DNA from: Nereocystis luetkeana
Taxonomy: Eukaryota > Sar > Phaeophyceae > Laminariales > Laminariaceae
Assembly (NCBI GenBank): GCA_031213475.1
Contig: JARUPZ010000014.1
Span: 62,001 to 126,000 of the forward strand
DNA length: 64,000 bases
Direction of reading: 5' to 3'
The notes under the pieces were generated by a model. The model did no database searches. It was not told the DNA's origin and saw nothing but the letters and a program-made list of their open reading frames with translations. The stretch's first letter is position 1, and every line of letters begins with the position of its first letter. Position numbers and translations under genes: made by a program. Below, one piece after another: positions 25,201 to 39,200 of the stretch.

Positions 25201-27257
25201 GTCGCTTTTTGATGCGTATCCTTTCTGCGGTTTCCTTCTCTTCCGTATTGTCGCCAGCTTGTAGCCTAGCTGTTTAGGGGTTCTACTACCGTTGGTTGTC
25301 CTGTGGGAACGTCGTGTGCGTTTTTCCAACCCCTCGGACAGTGGCAAAGCGCTGAATATTGTATTGCGGTATGAGGCATCCAGGAAATATATTACTTGGT
25401 AATCGGTACGCAGCCTTTCGCGGAGTGTCTCAATCCGGTTTTCTCGGGTCTAACATATGTATGCATTGCTCACGTCGTGCTCGAGGGGCGATACACGCGG
25501 AGCTTTTTTGTGGTGGGTCTCCCAACTATTATACCACACCTCTTAAGACTTCCCAGATACCGCAACATACCGTTGTTGACATACGATTTCGCGTAGAAAA
25601 TCACGCATACGTCCGCCACAGTCGGCGTGTTCTCTACGTTTCACTTGGTCCTCGCTGCCTCATCCCATTCGTTCCTCGGCGTTCATAATTATTCAAGATG
25701 GGAACGAAATCCTACTTCTCGGTGCCTCCCTGTCAGGGTCCCGGGCCATACCCTAACCACGCTTGATACGGCACGGTGTACAAATGTAGTTGTTATAGCA
25801 AGCTATTACTACTGGTACCTGAGTTGCGGCGCACTAGTCAATACCGTGTGTCGCTATGTAGTAGAAGCTATCGCACTTTCGATCCGACTGTGACCAGACG
25901 CAGCCGCCGAGAGACATATGGTGGACATAAAGGCAATCGATTGCAACGACGCTTCGGCTTGACAGTCTATAATATATTATTGTTTTACGTATTCCATGAG
26001 CTAGGCTGGGAAGTAGAAGTGATGTAAAAAACAATACATATATATATATATATAGCTTCGACCACGTGGATATGTGAAACGGCCATAGATTATTGTGACA
26101 TAGGCTTGACTGGTCAAACCTCAAAGCAGTGCCATGCATGCAAATGGTACTGGTTCATGTTGACGAAACGGGCGCTTGTTGTTTGTCTGCGCGTGTTGGT
26201 CAACGTGTTCGCGAGTACGCTCGAGAACTCGCATGTATACGACATGTAGTTATTATGTACTCGTATTTTGTTTTTCCATTAGATGCCGATATGTATATTT
26301 CAATCGTATATACAAAAGTGGGATAATGCCTCGACGCTCGCACGTCTCGTCATAGGAGTCGCCAGGTTCGTCGGCCGTGCACGTTGCCCCCTTGAGATAC
26401 CCCCCAACACCATATGCTCCCGCTGTCCCAGTTACCGTTTCCCACGTCGTTTGTTGTGGCCCGAACGCTGGCGTGCTCCTGCCTTTAATTCGCCAGCGAC
26501 GTCGCGCACAGGCCACAGTGCGTAGCCCAGCCCTCCGTTACGCCTGTGCTACCGTTCATCATAGGGTGCATCCCCGTCTCTATTTCTAACGGCCACCGGC
26601 GGCTATGCCCCGCTTAAAATACGTGTCGTGCGATTAAAAGTCAGCCGCTGAGCGACTATCCTTGCCTTATGGTCGGCCGCCCTCCGTTGTCGTCGCTCTC
26701 CATCCTCTCGTGCGCCGAAAGGTCGCCGTCCCCTGGTAGTGTCGTCTTTACCGCTCTCGTGGATGCTTCGACCACTAACCCTAACCCTCTGTCCTCGCTC
26801 TCTGCAACCGTGATATGTTACTCGAACTACCCGTCGTTTTGAGGAAGGCCTTCTTTCCATCGATAGTACTCTTCTTTTGTTTCTCGCGATTCTCGCACCC
26901 TTTTCTTTATAAAACGTCGGGTCCAAGGGTGCCGATGGCCGCCGCCATACGAAGACCAGGGAGCGTGCTCCCCTTGGAGATATGGCACGGGAATAGTGAC
27001 CACAAACGTCTGGAAACGTCACATACATGGCCGTTCCGCACAAACCTGAACTTCTGAAAATATTATTCGACCGTCCGGAAAAGGCCTCAACACCTGCGTG
27101 ACTGCCTATAATTATCAATAGTTTGAACTCGACCGACTTTCTTGCTGCTACTAACATACGACTTGTACTAACCCTAACCCTTTTTCTTATCTACTAAGAG
27201 AGGCCTTTCTTTGAAACAATCATATCGTCTCCAACAAGGGGCACGAGCTACAGTATA

Positions 27258-27297
<40 letters not shown>

Positions 27298-30200
27298 TAT
27301 GTTTGCTGCCATGAGCTGGTGTTCATATATATGTTGCAATTTTGTTTACCGAAGCTGACCATTGTATGCCTTGTCACGAATCGAACCAATGGCTGTTCAA
27401 ACCCTGATCCGAGCTATGTGTTATTAGCCCGTCGACACTCCACGCCATACGGGTGATAAGCCAGACAAATTCCGGTAGTTTTATACCAGGTATTTATTTG
27501 CGTAACTCATGCCACAAAACAAAAAAACACGGACCAAGGAGGCCAAGAACACCCGGAAAATCCTATTTTCCCACACGCAGGTGCATTGAAGGCGGATATG
27601 GATGTGTCCATCAGCGTTGACGGCAACGCCTCCTTTGTCAATAACTTCGCCATCAAAGCTGGAGGTGAGCATCTCCGCGGAGTATGCGTTGTTTACAATT
27701 CGCTGGCTGTTATCACACAGGGCATCGAGTACCAGGTATACAGACTTGTCGTCACCGTTGTTCTGTATTACTCTGACGCTGGTGTGTAGTGCCGACGCTT
27801 GAGGCACAGACCATAAATGAACTTTTATGGTGGCATTTGTAATATTTACACGAGATTTCGAACATTCCGCGTCACATTGTTTAAGATGCTGTCTGATACT
27901 GGCAGGTTTGGTATAATATGTGTCACGTGCAGTTTTACTTGCTATTTTAGTGGAGTGACTTCACATTTGTTTCCCGATGAGGTGTAGGTTCTAGGAGTTT
28001 TGCTCAGCGAAATATATCCAGAACCAGGGCCCGAGAGGTAACTACCTCTCGTTCATAAAACCCCTTTCAACACGCAAGAGTTCTCGCGATGCCATTGTGA
28101 TTTCCCGTACTGAGTTTATGCACTGCGTGCGTTCAGTGTATCGCGCCGGATTCGGTTCACTTAGTTTCAGGGAAGCGTACAGGCCGTCGTCGGGCAAAAT
28201 TCAAGTCGATGATTTCGCGTAATAATAGGCGTTCTACGATAGAGGTATCACATTTGGGACATAAACCTTTCTGAACCACAACGAACGCCGTCCTTACCGG
28301 AGGGCAGTTCAAGGAAGGATGAGCATGTAACTCGTGCCCTACATTGTTGGACACAATGAGTACGTACGCATGCGAGGTGCGTGTAGCATCAGTCGTATTC
28401 ATATGGGTGTCCTCGTCGCGTTCAGCATTATACATTGGGGGGACATAGGAGCCTCAGACAAATTAGGTTGGGCCTCTATCGTAGAACGCCTCGTAACGCA
28501 TACCTGCTCTGATTCTGTTTTGCAGGTGCCGTGTACGCTTCTGTGCTTACCAGTATCAACGTTGTCGGCAACAGCGTTTTCGACAACAACGTGGCCGACG
28601 GCTTCGGAGGTGCGGAACGTGCAAAGACAGACGCGTTAATTCTGCAGGCCGTCGCTCACGATACCAATAATCTGTTATGGCATTCAGTGCTAACATCATG
28701 ATATCGAGGGCATTGTCACAAGCGTTCGAGCTTTTCATGTTTTATCAGAGTCAGGATCCCGCTCGAAAAGCATCATAACATAGTGTGACGCACAATACAA
28801 GAACTATGTACCTCAGTGTTGGTTCTCTGCTAAACAATCCTGGATACTCCTCGCAACACAGGTGAACCCCTTTAGGGCAGCACTTCCATTCTGGGGACAA
28901 ACCAGTTGGAATTATAGTCAAGTTTAGGTATTTGTACAGTAACAATAGCCCTAAGTTAACGATGCACCTATGGCAAGAAGATATCCTGGCTAGACTTGGT
29001 GACCGCATCATTGTCTGAGGTATGCGAGTGCTAATGCATCCATATTCGAATCTAGATGTAACGGGCAAATAGCCGAGCTAACATTCCGCATTTTGTGGTG
29101 CAATGCGTGTTGGGTACCGGAATGGTTGAAATATGGGATACCAAAAACTGTCTGGGGAGTTGGTCATGAATTATGCGGACCACTGCTTTATGGCACCACG
29201 AGGAATGAATACGCGCTTCAGGTCGTCTCGCTACCCCCCCCTTTAAGCACTCACTTAGGTTTCGTGTTCCGTTTTGGTTTCTCCCCGACTGGATACTTGT
29301 TACTTTGGTTCACATCTGCACCGTCTGCTTCATGGCTGCACGGGCATCGGCATACTCCTCCTCCTGTCATCGAGACACCACCTTGCATAAATGTATTCAA
29401 TGAAGCTATCGTATAAACCTCAGAATCTCCCCATTGCAATCCCATTCTTTAATTTACGTCACGAGTGCGGTCTTGTGACGGTATGTGACATTGCTCTGAA
29501 CTAAGACGCTCATGCTCTTCTCTCTGTCAGCACTGCAACTGCAGATTAATCGCCTTTACGCTAGTATGGAAGACTAGAAATCTCTCGTTCAGAGCCCGGT
29601 CTGAAACGTGTCTATATGTATGTGAACATCCACAGTGCACGTCATACGTCAGACCTGTTTCGGTACCGCTGGTGATGCCTTAATTGTGAGGTATCAGTAT
29701 CTGCGCAGCCCTGGTAGAACACTAGAACACCTGCCGCCATTTTCCTGTTGCGTCGCGTTCGCTGATGATCCTCGTGACTGGCATTACCTACCCGCAGGTG
29801 CTGTGTATATGTATGGAGGCTCCTCTTTGCACACGATTGGCAGCACCTCATTATTGCATAACCGTGCCGAACAAAGTGGAGGTGAGCAGAGCTTGCGTAA
29901 CAGTTGCCTAACAGTTGCCGAGATCCTAATGCATGTTTAGCCGCGTGTCAACCGCCCCCCCCTCTGGTCCACGTACCCTCTCTTCCAAATATCACGTGTT
30001 CCTGTTTTTCCATGACGAGGTGATGTACGATAGAAGTTCATTCTGAACTATTTGAGCTCCATACTACTAGTAAGCCACCCGAGCACTGACAGCAGCAAAA
30101 ACTAAATTGCCTCCCGATGAGTAATCCCATGACCTAAGTATACCAAAACGTCATATTTCGAAATACGATTGGCATTCAGACGAGAGTGGGTTAAGGAACT

Positions 30201-33200
30201 TTGTCACTCAGAAGTTTTTTTAGCGGAAATGTGCTACCTCTATCATAGGACGCGTCTGATCGGTAATGGGGTTGAAAAAAAGCAACGTATTTTCTAGACA
30301 TCTTCCTCTCACCCATCGCGGATTATCCACGGTGCAATTGAAGCAACTTGTTCGCCTCGTGATAGCGACAGGGCCTCGATAAACAGCAATCAGCTAAACA
30401 CGCATCTAGAACCGTGCTAAATAGGAAGGCTTGCTTCGTGCTTAAAGTAGGCCACGTGCATTCGTACGTAGGAATGAATACGTCTTAAAGATATGGTATG
30501 TATATTTCTAAGATGTATATTGTCAGGACGTGAAACACGAGGATATCTCCGCGACCTATTATTTGAAAACCCCACGATTATAACCAGGAGAAAGCTTCAC
30601 CACGCGGGCGGCAACACCGTCACCACAGCCAACTCTAGATAGCTCGTGATGAACGCAAGCTCCACCAGCTAACGCCAGTGCATCCGGTTTTATTCACACC
30701 GGGTTGGTTTAAACCAAGTTTCTACAGCTCCTTCAATCAACGATGGCAAACGCGGATAAACAGACACTAAACAGGCGGGCAGAAGGACTAATGATTCTAC
30801 CCTGTACGCACTACGCCACCGGACAAGCGACCGCGGATAACTCAATGCGACTTGCGACGAAACAAGTGTCGCGCAGCACACGTTTGGTCGCTCCTGTAGC
30901 TGCCTGGGCTGTGGAAGTCGATCATTTACAGTTATCTCGGAGTCATTTTCATAGCCGTGCCACATATATATAGTACGCAACACGCAAATCCAGATATATT
31001 CAACTTCAAGACCAAAAACCCGTACGCACCCCGCACCGAGGCCCCCTATTAATACTAGCCCGAAGGAAACAAGCGTACTCAATGTACAAATGAAGCAAGG
31101 CTGCCAGGTAAATCGCGGTCGGTCACGCGTGTTCGACGAGAAATACCGAAACGAATGCCGCCAGATTAAAAACTCACAGAAGCAAGGCCCCGCTAACTAC
31201 AGCAACCCTAACCCCCGCAGTCAACTCGAGACGGCTTGTGGCGAAAGGCATTCCGCGCAATAGCCCACGCACACTCGCTTATATTATGGAAACGCACTCT
31301 TTTTCGTAAATAGATCACATACAAAACGGCTGTCGCCACTCACGGTACAAGCACACGACACACGGTACACCACAGAGAGAGGCGCGAAAGCAAAAGACAG
31401 ACTAACACAATATTACTTGTAGGCCGTACGCACGCCGCGATGAAGTGCTTGTTGGCCCTCAAGGAACGAACGGACGGACCCGTGCTCCGTCTGAGGGGTG
31501 CCTCAGTTCTGGTAGAAAGGTGCATGTTGTACTGGTAGAAAGGTGCATGCTGCTGTAGAGCTGCAGTACCTCATAATACAAGAACTCGGTACGTGTTCGA
31601 GGCACATACGACGGAAACAAATCAAGATCCCGCCGCAATTAGAAGGCGCAGTCACCAGAACCCCACGAGCACAGCGACCGCGGCCATATTGAAACGATCC
31701 GCGACGAACCAGGGCCAAGGCGTTTTCACAAGATTTCCTGTTCCTATACACGCGGGATCTGTGAAAGCCGGTCACGTACAACTCTCTCAGGCAAAGATGC
31801 CAAAACGCTACAGAAAGTACACATCAGACATGTGACCAAACAAGCCGGCAGACTAACTAAACAATGGAAATCTGTACGCATGCGGTATCGAAGGAGCTTG
31901 TTGAACAAAGGAAATAAACAACTTCGCTCTTCGTGCTCGGTCGCGAGTAATTTCGGCTTTGGAATTCGCGCTTATTCTCGAATAATTATTTCCGATGGTC
32001 ACGGGCTACTGGTACCGTACTTGTAAGGTAGACGGCAAACCCCTTGACAACAAAGTATGCAAATATACGTCGATGATGCCACCGGCCCGACCATTTTTTT
32101 TTATCAATACCGTCGTGGTTTCAGACGCTGGGAAGATCGAAATTATTTCCAGTATTCAGCGCCTTCCCCGTTTTTTCAGGGCAGCACATTATGCGAATCG
32201 CCGATGATGCCGACGTCCGCTGTACCGACTAGGAGGACACCATCCAGCGGCCATGTGTTTTGGTATATGTTTTCCTTTTGGAGTGGTGGCCTTGAATATT
32301 CGGCGTGAAACGGTTGGAGCCAGTTTCTAGAGTTGAGAGCAATTCGGAGTTATGCCTCGTGCACGAGAAGCACCTGTCCTCACATACCTAGAAGCTCCGC
32401 ACGCAATGCAATTCAATGTCCTGAGTTGAACGTTGTATGCCAACGCAAGACAAGCAGCACGCTATTCACTCCCGCCACGTATACACAGCGGAATGCAGAT
32501 ACTGGCGCGCAGTAGTCTGTGAATGAGATCGGGAAACATTACAGCGCGAGATAGTCAAGCACGATGCCCGACGCCAGCGCTGAGAGTATAAATGCTTCCC
32601 GTCCAAAGCCCAACCGGACTCATGACGGCGTGCGTGCTTGAATACTCCCCACCATTGTATTGTTCGTCGTCTATCCGCAGGTTCTATGCATATTATTGTG
32701 AATAGCTCCATCAACTTTGACGGCGACAATCTAATGTACGGCAACTCGGCCGGGGGACAAGGAGGTAAGGTAGTGGCAGTGGACCACGGTGCGTGTTTCA
32801 CATTGCAAAGTCCTACGGTGCGTTGCGGTACGGATTCTTGCAGCATTTGACGAACATACGTTACGGTTTGGTGCGGATTTTGGTTTCGGGCGTTCATACT
32901 GTGCGGTGAGGTTTGGAGTCGTGTTGCATATACCGGTCAAGACCGCAACGTAGCAACGTACTTGATTGTGAATACCCCAAGTCCTTCTCACGGTTGTATA
33001 GGTTTGGAGCAGTCGAACTGTGCGGCTCAGTGCGGCGCGGATTGTTGCTTGAGATTTCTACCAATCATACGGTGGGGTGGGAGGACCAACCGCGCCACGA
33101 AAATCCGCCTAGTGTGTTTCCTGTTTAGGGCAACTGCCAGCGCTGAACATCACAAACCCCATGACGTTGATGACGATGATATCGCCGATGATCGATCGCA

Positions 33201-36200
33201 AATTGAACTTTTATCACGATATAGCTCCTGATTCACCAGAAATCGACCCCGCATCGCCCATCGGCCTTGGCACCTCGTTGGCCGATATATAGAGCAAACA
33301 TACTTCGCAGAGTGTGATATGTCAGGTTTCTGCAATATTGGTGTCGATACTTTAATTGTCACAGAAATGAAGTGTTCTATGATAAGAGGTAAACCCTAAC
33401 ATTTCAAATTTCTGAGGGTCCTCACTCGAAGAGCTCCATAGCTCACCCGAGAACTGACTTCAGCAAAACACAAATTGCATCCCGATGAATAATGTTATGC
33501 CCCAAGTATACGAAAACGTCATTTCTCGTAACAGGGCTGGCATTTCGACGATTTCGAGTTAAGGAGCCCTGCCATTCCGAAAACGTATTAGCGTCAATGT
33601 GCTACGACGTACCTCTCTCCCAGAACGCGTCATGATCAGGCATTGTAGAGAACAGCATTTATTTCCCGTTGCACCGACCGGGAAAACAAATATGTTAGTC
33701 ACATAAATACCTGCGCATTCAAAATATGTTTTCTTCGAATATTCGACAAGGGCATTCATGGCAGTGGCAGCTTAGACAGTTGATGCTACCTTTAGTATGA
33801 CATCCATTTGCTCATATGTGGCCATGTATAGAGTCATGCTATGTATCCGTCAGGTTTGAAGATCGATTGGCACACGGTTCCGCCGCACTCGAAACCGAAA
33901 TGATAAAACTGACTACGCACAGCTCGACGATTTTGCGTACATACGAAGTACGTGCTGTACAGTAAGCACCCACGCAGTCAGAAGCGCCTTATGTCAGTAC
34001 TCGCGATGAAACAGTTGTTGCCGGTGAATATACCAGATCAGCAAGTGAGGCGCGCCTCAAAGTTCACCTTGTGGCCGGCATTCTGGTAACTAACTATGTG
34101 AAAGCATAAACGCTCATCCCCCAAACATACTTGCAGTAACTGTAGCCAACTAACTTTCCCTAAGTCAGGTTCCTTTGGTATGTATGTGGGGATAGTGGCA
34201 GCAACGTGGTCGTCTGCTGCACCGACTGCGAGATAGAAATGGAGTGTGCATTCAGACCGCTGACCGGCTATTTTGATTCCTGGATGTTCATGTCTGGGGC
34301 CAAACATTATTGATGCGGTGTCCAGCATTGACATGATGAGCGTGGATTTCGATATGCAAAATTATCCGACTGGTTTCGATATACCTGGTACCTAGTATTT
34401 GTTGAGCTGTCTATCGCGCTAAATATTTCCAAAGGTAGAACATGCATGAAGGAGCGGCTGCTGAAATCCCGATTGTATTTCTACTCCTATTGGGAGCGAA
34501 ATTGAGTGGAGAAAATGCATTTTGATTCATGATTGGCGGTAAATGTTTCACGTAGCGCGCTAGCCAATGTTACTCAAAACGGTCAGAAATTGTTCAAGCG
34601 TTTGAGAAGAGCAGCCGACTCTCGAAGTCTTGATCCCAACCACTGCGAATATACGTGACCAAATCGGCACGTATCCAGTAAAAAAGGTGCGAATAAATAC
34701 GTCGTCGGGAGAACGGAAAACATGTACCAGGTATCGAGCAGCAAGGGGAAATGGCCTAAGGGTAGACATCAGTGTCACATACCGACAGACATGGACCTAG
34801 CTCACGACTACTGCTATGCAGGTGGTTTATTGCTTGATTCTGGGTCGCTCACAAGAGATCGATAGTATGTTGCTGGGATGCGGAGGTTGTTTGGTCTGTG
34901 TTGCTTGCTTCGCCCGGTTGCCTTCTGGCAGAAAACGAAGAATGTGTTCCTAAGTTATGGAGGCGTGGCATATTGAGGGGATGATCGTGATCACCACGCG
35001 TAACGCCGCTAGAGGGCAAACGTTCACACGAACACACTTTTAACGACCTGTAGATACTATCTGCTCCAACCCCAACTTCAATCATGCAGGCAGGCAGTAT
35101 TGATGGCATGCGAATCATACGCCAGCATGCATGCATCAAAGTGATTGGTCGTTCGTCTATATACAAGGGAGTTGGCGGTCAAAATTGTGGAGCTGTGGTA
35201 ATTACTGACCGGTCGAATACCGAAAACAGTGTTAAGAGTATGTGATTAGTCTTCTGACGAATTGATGAGGTCGAGTCAAAGTCAGTGACAATACTGAACC
35301 TCTCGGGACAAATTCGAAGATGTTCACAGGCGGGGGGACGGGTGTACACCTGTGATCACAGCTACATCAGAAACACGACGAATGCAAAGCCTGCGCAAGA
35401 TTGACTATAGATGAAACGTGATTACGAGCAGGACAAATCAATGTAACAGTACATCAATGTCATAAGGGTAGACTCTAGAGGTAGCTCACGGGTCATCGTT
35501 CTTTGCGATCATTTGGGCAAGCAAGTTGACAACACGCACAATTTCATTCGGCAACCCGCAGGTTGCCTGGTAATCAGTGGGTATTGTACCGGGAACATCA
35601 ACGGCAACACCTTGATTCACGGCAATTCAGCCAGGAGTTCCGGAGGTGAGAACAAACGTGCTGTGCAGACGATCTTCCCGCCGTCACTGCGTATGTATGC
35701 CGTAAACTGTTTCGTTGTTCGTACGCCCGTGTTATGAGGCCCTCGGCTTCCCTCAAAAACAGCACGTTAACAGGAGTACCCTCCAATGTCAACGCGACAG
35801 GCGCCCCCCGTAGATACACAGCTACCTTCGAGAATGATGTCCTGTCACTAGGTGCGCAGATGCCTGCGATGGATGCGCCAGTCATTACAAGGAAGTGTTC
35901 ACCTACGGAAAAATAACTCAAGTTAGTCACAGCACCTTGAAACATTCCTCTACTACGACCAATTGTCATGTCACGGAAGGTATGGTTTTCCTTGTGGTGT
36001 ACCTCGTATGCATCAAACATTGCAGAGGCGCTTCCCACTAGTTCTTCAACGCATCCCTCTCGATGTTGCGTATTCAAGACTTGCCATTCGGGCTTGCTGT
36101 CATCAAATTGACGGCGGTCGTTGCGTTGTGGTCCCTCGATATAGTCACCCATGTATTTGGTATCCCGTCGCTGTAAGAAACGGAAGTGACACAACACAAT

Positions 36201-39200
36201 TTTCAAAGGGTTCCTTGGTGGTACGACGAGTTTCTGACAGGGGCCACACAGACGGCCACGCAACACGGCCATGGTGACTGTGTGAAACGTCTCGGGGCAC
36301 AAGACACCTCGGCGTCACGAAACTTGTAAAACATAGACAAAAGGTTACGAACGGCGTTAAGCTTTATTTGAATGTGGTCGGAAATGATGCGCCGCTGCAG
36401 ACCTTGGTCGAATGTCAAGCATGGTGGTAACGACGAGAATGTTGCTTTAAAGCACACGTGGCACGACGGAAAAATGGAAGAAAACGCGGCAGGATGGCTT
36501 CTTTACGAGAGATACAGTATATGGTGATTTTGGCAGTACTGTGGCAGTATTTGAGATATGAAGCCACGCCTTACGATGTCAGAGCTAAGCGCCGGTCTTA
36601 GCGGCGATACAACGACGACTGCGGTAGCTCATTAAGTACTACCTGGTGCATTCGTCTTTACGCTGTGAGATCCATGTGTACCGAAACAAACCAAAGGCGA
36701 GGGCGACCTTATCAAGCGAAACAAAGAGCTTGCACCGGTACAAGTAGCATCATGCTGCACGCACCTGGCTCAGCTCAATGCATTCAAGTTCGAACACCGT
36801 CGTTATCTCGCCAGATTGGGCCGGTTCGTATTCAGGATCTGGAATCGTTATTCGCTTTGAGTTTATTTCCCCTCTGAAGCCCCACATGGTCCAACTTGGA
36901 TGCAAACCACTCTGAAGATGAACTGTAGCATGTGTCTACAGCCTCAATGAGGTTCTACCTCCACTTCCGCTGCCGTCGTATATTGAACATTGAATATTTT
37001 GCTGGATACACCGCCTTTGTGCTTAAAGTTTGTATCTGCCAACCTAGCAAAGTATAGCGAGCTGTGGTGTCTCTCATCCAATAAACGCGTTTCCAGAACA
37101 GGCGCTTGGTATGTTGACCCTATAAAATCCAATAACGCCCCCGGTGGGGTCCTCGCTATGCCGGAAAAAGATCAAGCTGAACGAGTTCGATCAATGACTG
37201 ACACCTGTACCTCTACTGTCCTCTACTAGTGTCATCATTGAACTAGGGTTAGCTGCGGCGTCTCGTCTCCCCGCCTCAGCATTATTTCTTGTGCAAGCCC
37301 CCCAGAGACCTAACGTAGATACTGGCTCAGACATGCGTTCAGACATGCCTCAGTCTTTCTTTGCTTGGATTTGGAGCATTTGCGGGAGGGTAAGGGCAAC
37401 TTATCGCATACAACACAGAATGGAGCTCGCCTCCGCCGGGGGCACTTGTCAGCACGGCCCTTGAGCGCCTCAGCATTATGACACCCTCGAATTAAGAGTC
37501 ACTATTAATAGTTCATATACGATGTATGTGTCAAACCATGGGTCGTGCATCTTTCGTGTGCATCGGTCGCTTGCTCGTCGTGGTCTATTCTAAAGTCGCT
37601 GAGTACTTCTAAAGGGGGATTCTACGACCTCGACGTCTTACTGAACTTTATTGATTTCTGTTGATCTTCACTCCTCCCGGTACATGTGTTTGTTCTTTGA
37701 TTCTTCTTGTCTGCTTACGAGTAACAATCAATCGCAAGATGTCAGCCTGTTCTCGGCTTTGGATGTATTCGTCTGTGCTGGTTGGCTGCCAGCACGGGTG
37801 ACAATAGATGTAAGGGGGCTGTAGTCCGTAGCCCTAGGACTCGCGGCTGTGCGCAGGCGACGGAGCCTGCAGAGTCTTCTCCTTCCAATACCACGAATTC
37901 TCCACCATTCCCCGCGTATTTCGTGCTTTGTCGAAGGCGGCTGCAATTTCCGCACACTCCGCACAGCTCCTGCTTGTGGTTGGGGCGGTATGCTTGCCTT
38001 TGCTTCGCCCTTAACTAAGCTCGTAATCACGTAGCTGAGATATCCTGGCGCCCTAAATAGGTTGCTTATTGGACTAGGCAATGCTCTCACGACTCCTTGC
38101 CCGATTTATTCTCATCTGGACCTGTGTATAAAGTCAGTCGGTATTGCGACATTTTGTGGCCGTTCGCACACAGTTTCTGTGGATAAAACGACCGCCGATG
38201 ATGAAGAGGTTCTGCCTCTCAAAGCTATGTGGTTTAGCTTAGTACAAAAATGCGCCTTTTATTGGCGTGTGTTCGTGATATCTGTTATGTGCAATGAAAT
38301 GTATAGTTTGGGTCTCTGTCGACCAGTTTGCGTCTTCCTGTGGACGATCTAAATAATAGTGCTTGGTGTTCGCTTCTTATGCGTTAACCTGATCTTCTTA
38401 TTATACCAGGTGCAATCTACGTTTCTGGAGCGAGCCTTAATATCAACGGCGACACCTCAGTAACTTACAACGCAGCCAACTCGCCCGGAGGTGAGAAGTT
38501 GCAACACGTATGGTGCGGATTAGGCCACTATCTAGGAGGGCGTAGACGTGTTCATTGCGCGTGCAGTAAGTATAGTCGGGCAGGCATGAAATGCCATGAG
38601 AACATCGACCCATGTAGACAAACGTGCTTCCACCAGTGATGTGTTTATATTGACAGACGACGTACATCGCTCCCCGAAGATAAATCGTGCAGGCCGACCC
38701 GAACCACACGCGTAGACGGTCATCCGTGCTCGAGCCCTGGAGGTCGTCGCGTAGAATGCCGTGTAGATAACAGACCTACAAGATAAAAGAGCCCGACATG
38801 CATGGAGCGTGCAGTGCAGCGATGGCTCCAATTGTTTAATAAAAGCATAGCTCGTACATTATACAATCGTCAGTTGCAGGGGGGTGTCTATGGGAGGAAC
38901 CACGCGAACGGAGAGAAATTCAAAATGGTTTGAGTCCAACGCTGGCAGCGTGAGCTATTCAGAACACAGAAGCGTTTAGGAGTTTGGTTTGTCTCGGCGT
39001 TCTTTCGTCCGTTCGCAGTTTTGACCTGAAACAAACAACGTTTTTCAGTACGGAACAAACACACCGAAAACACATAAGGACGGCAGCGCAAACGGGCTAT
39101 ATCCCGACACCAACCAAACAGTCCCATCCGGCGCTGCCCACGCCGCAAATCCATGCCGAGTTGGGCGAGCGAGACGTGGTGAGTCAATATCTACCTGGGT

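Noticed and set aside
29882-38409. Introns 12, 13 and 14 as whole-intron duplicates because of near-equal length
   Set aside because: Only about 210 bp is shared between introns 12 and 13, at different offsets, and intron 14 shows no match.
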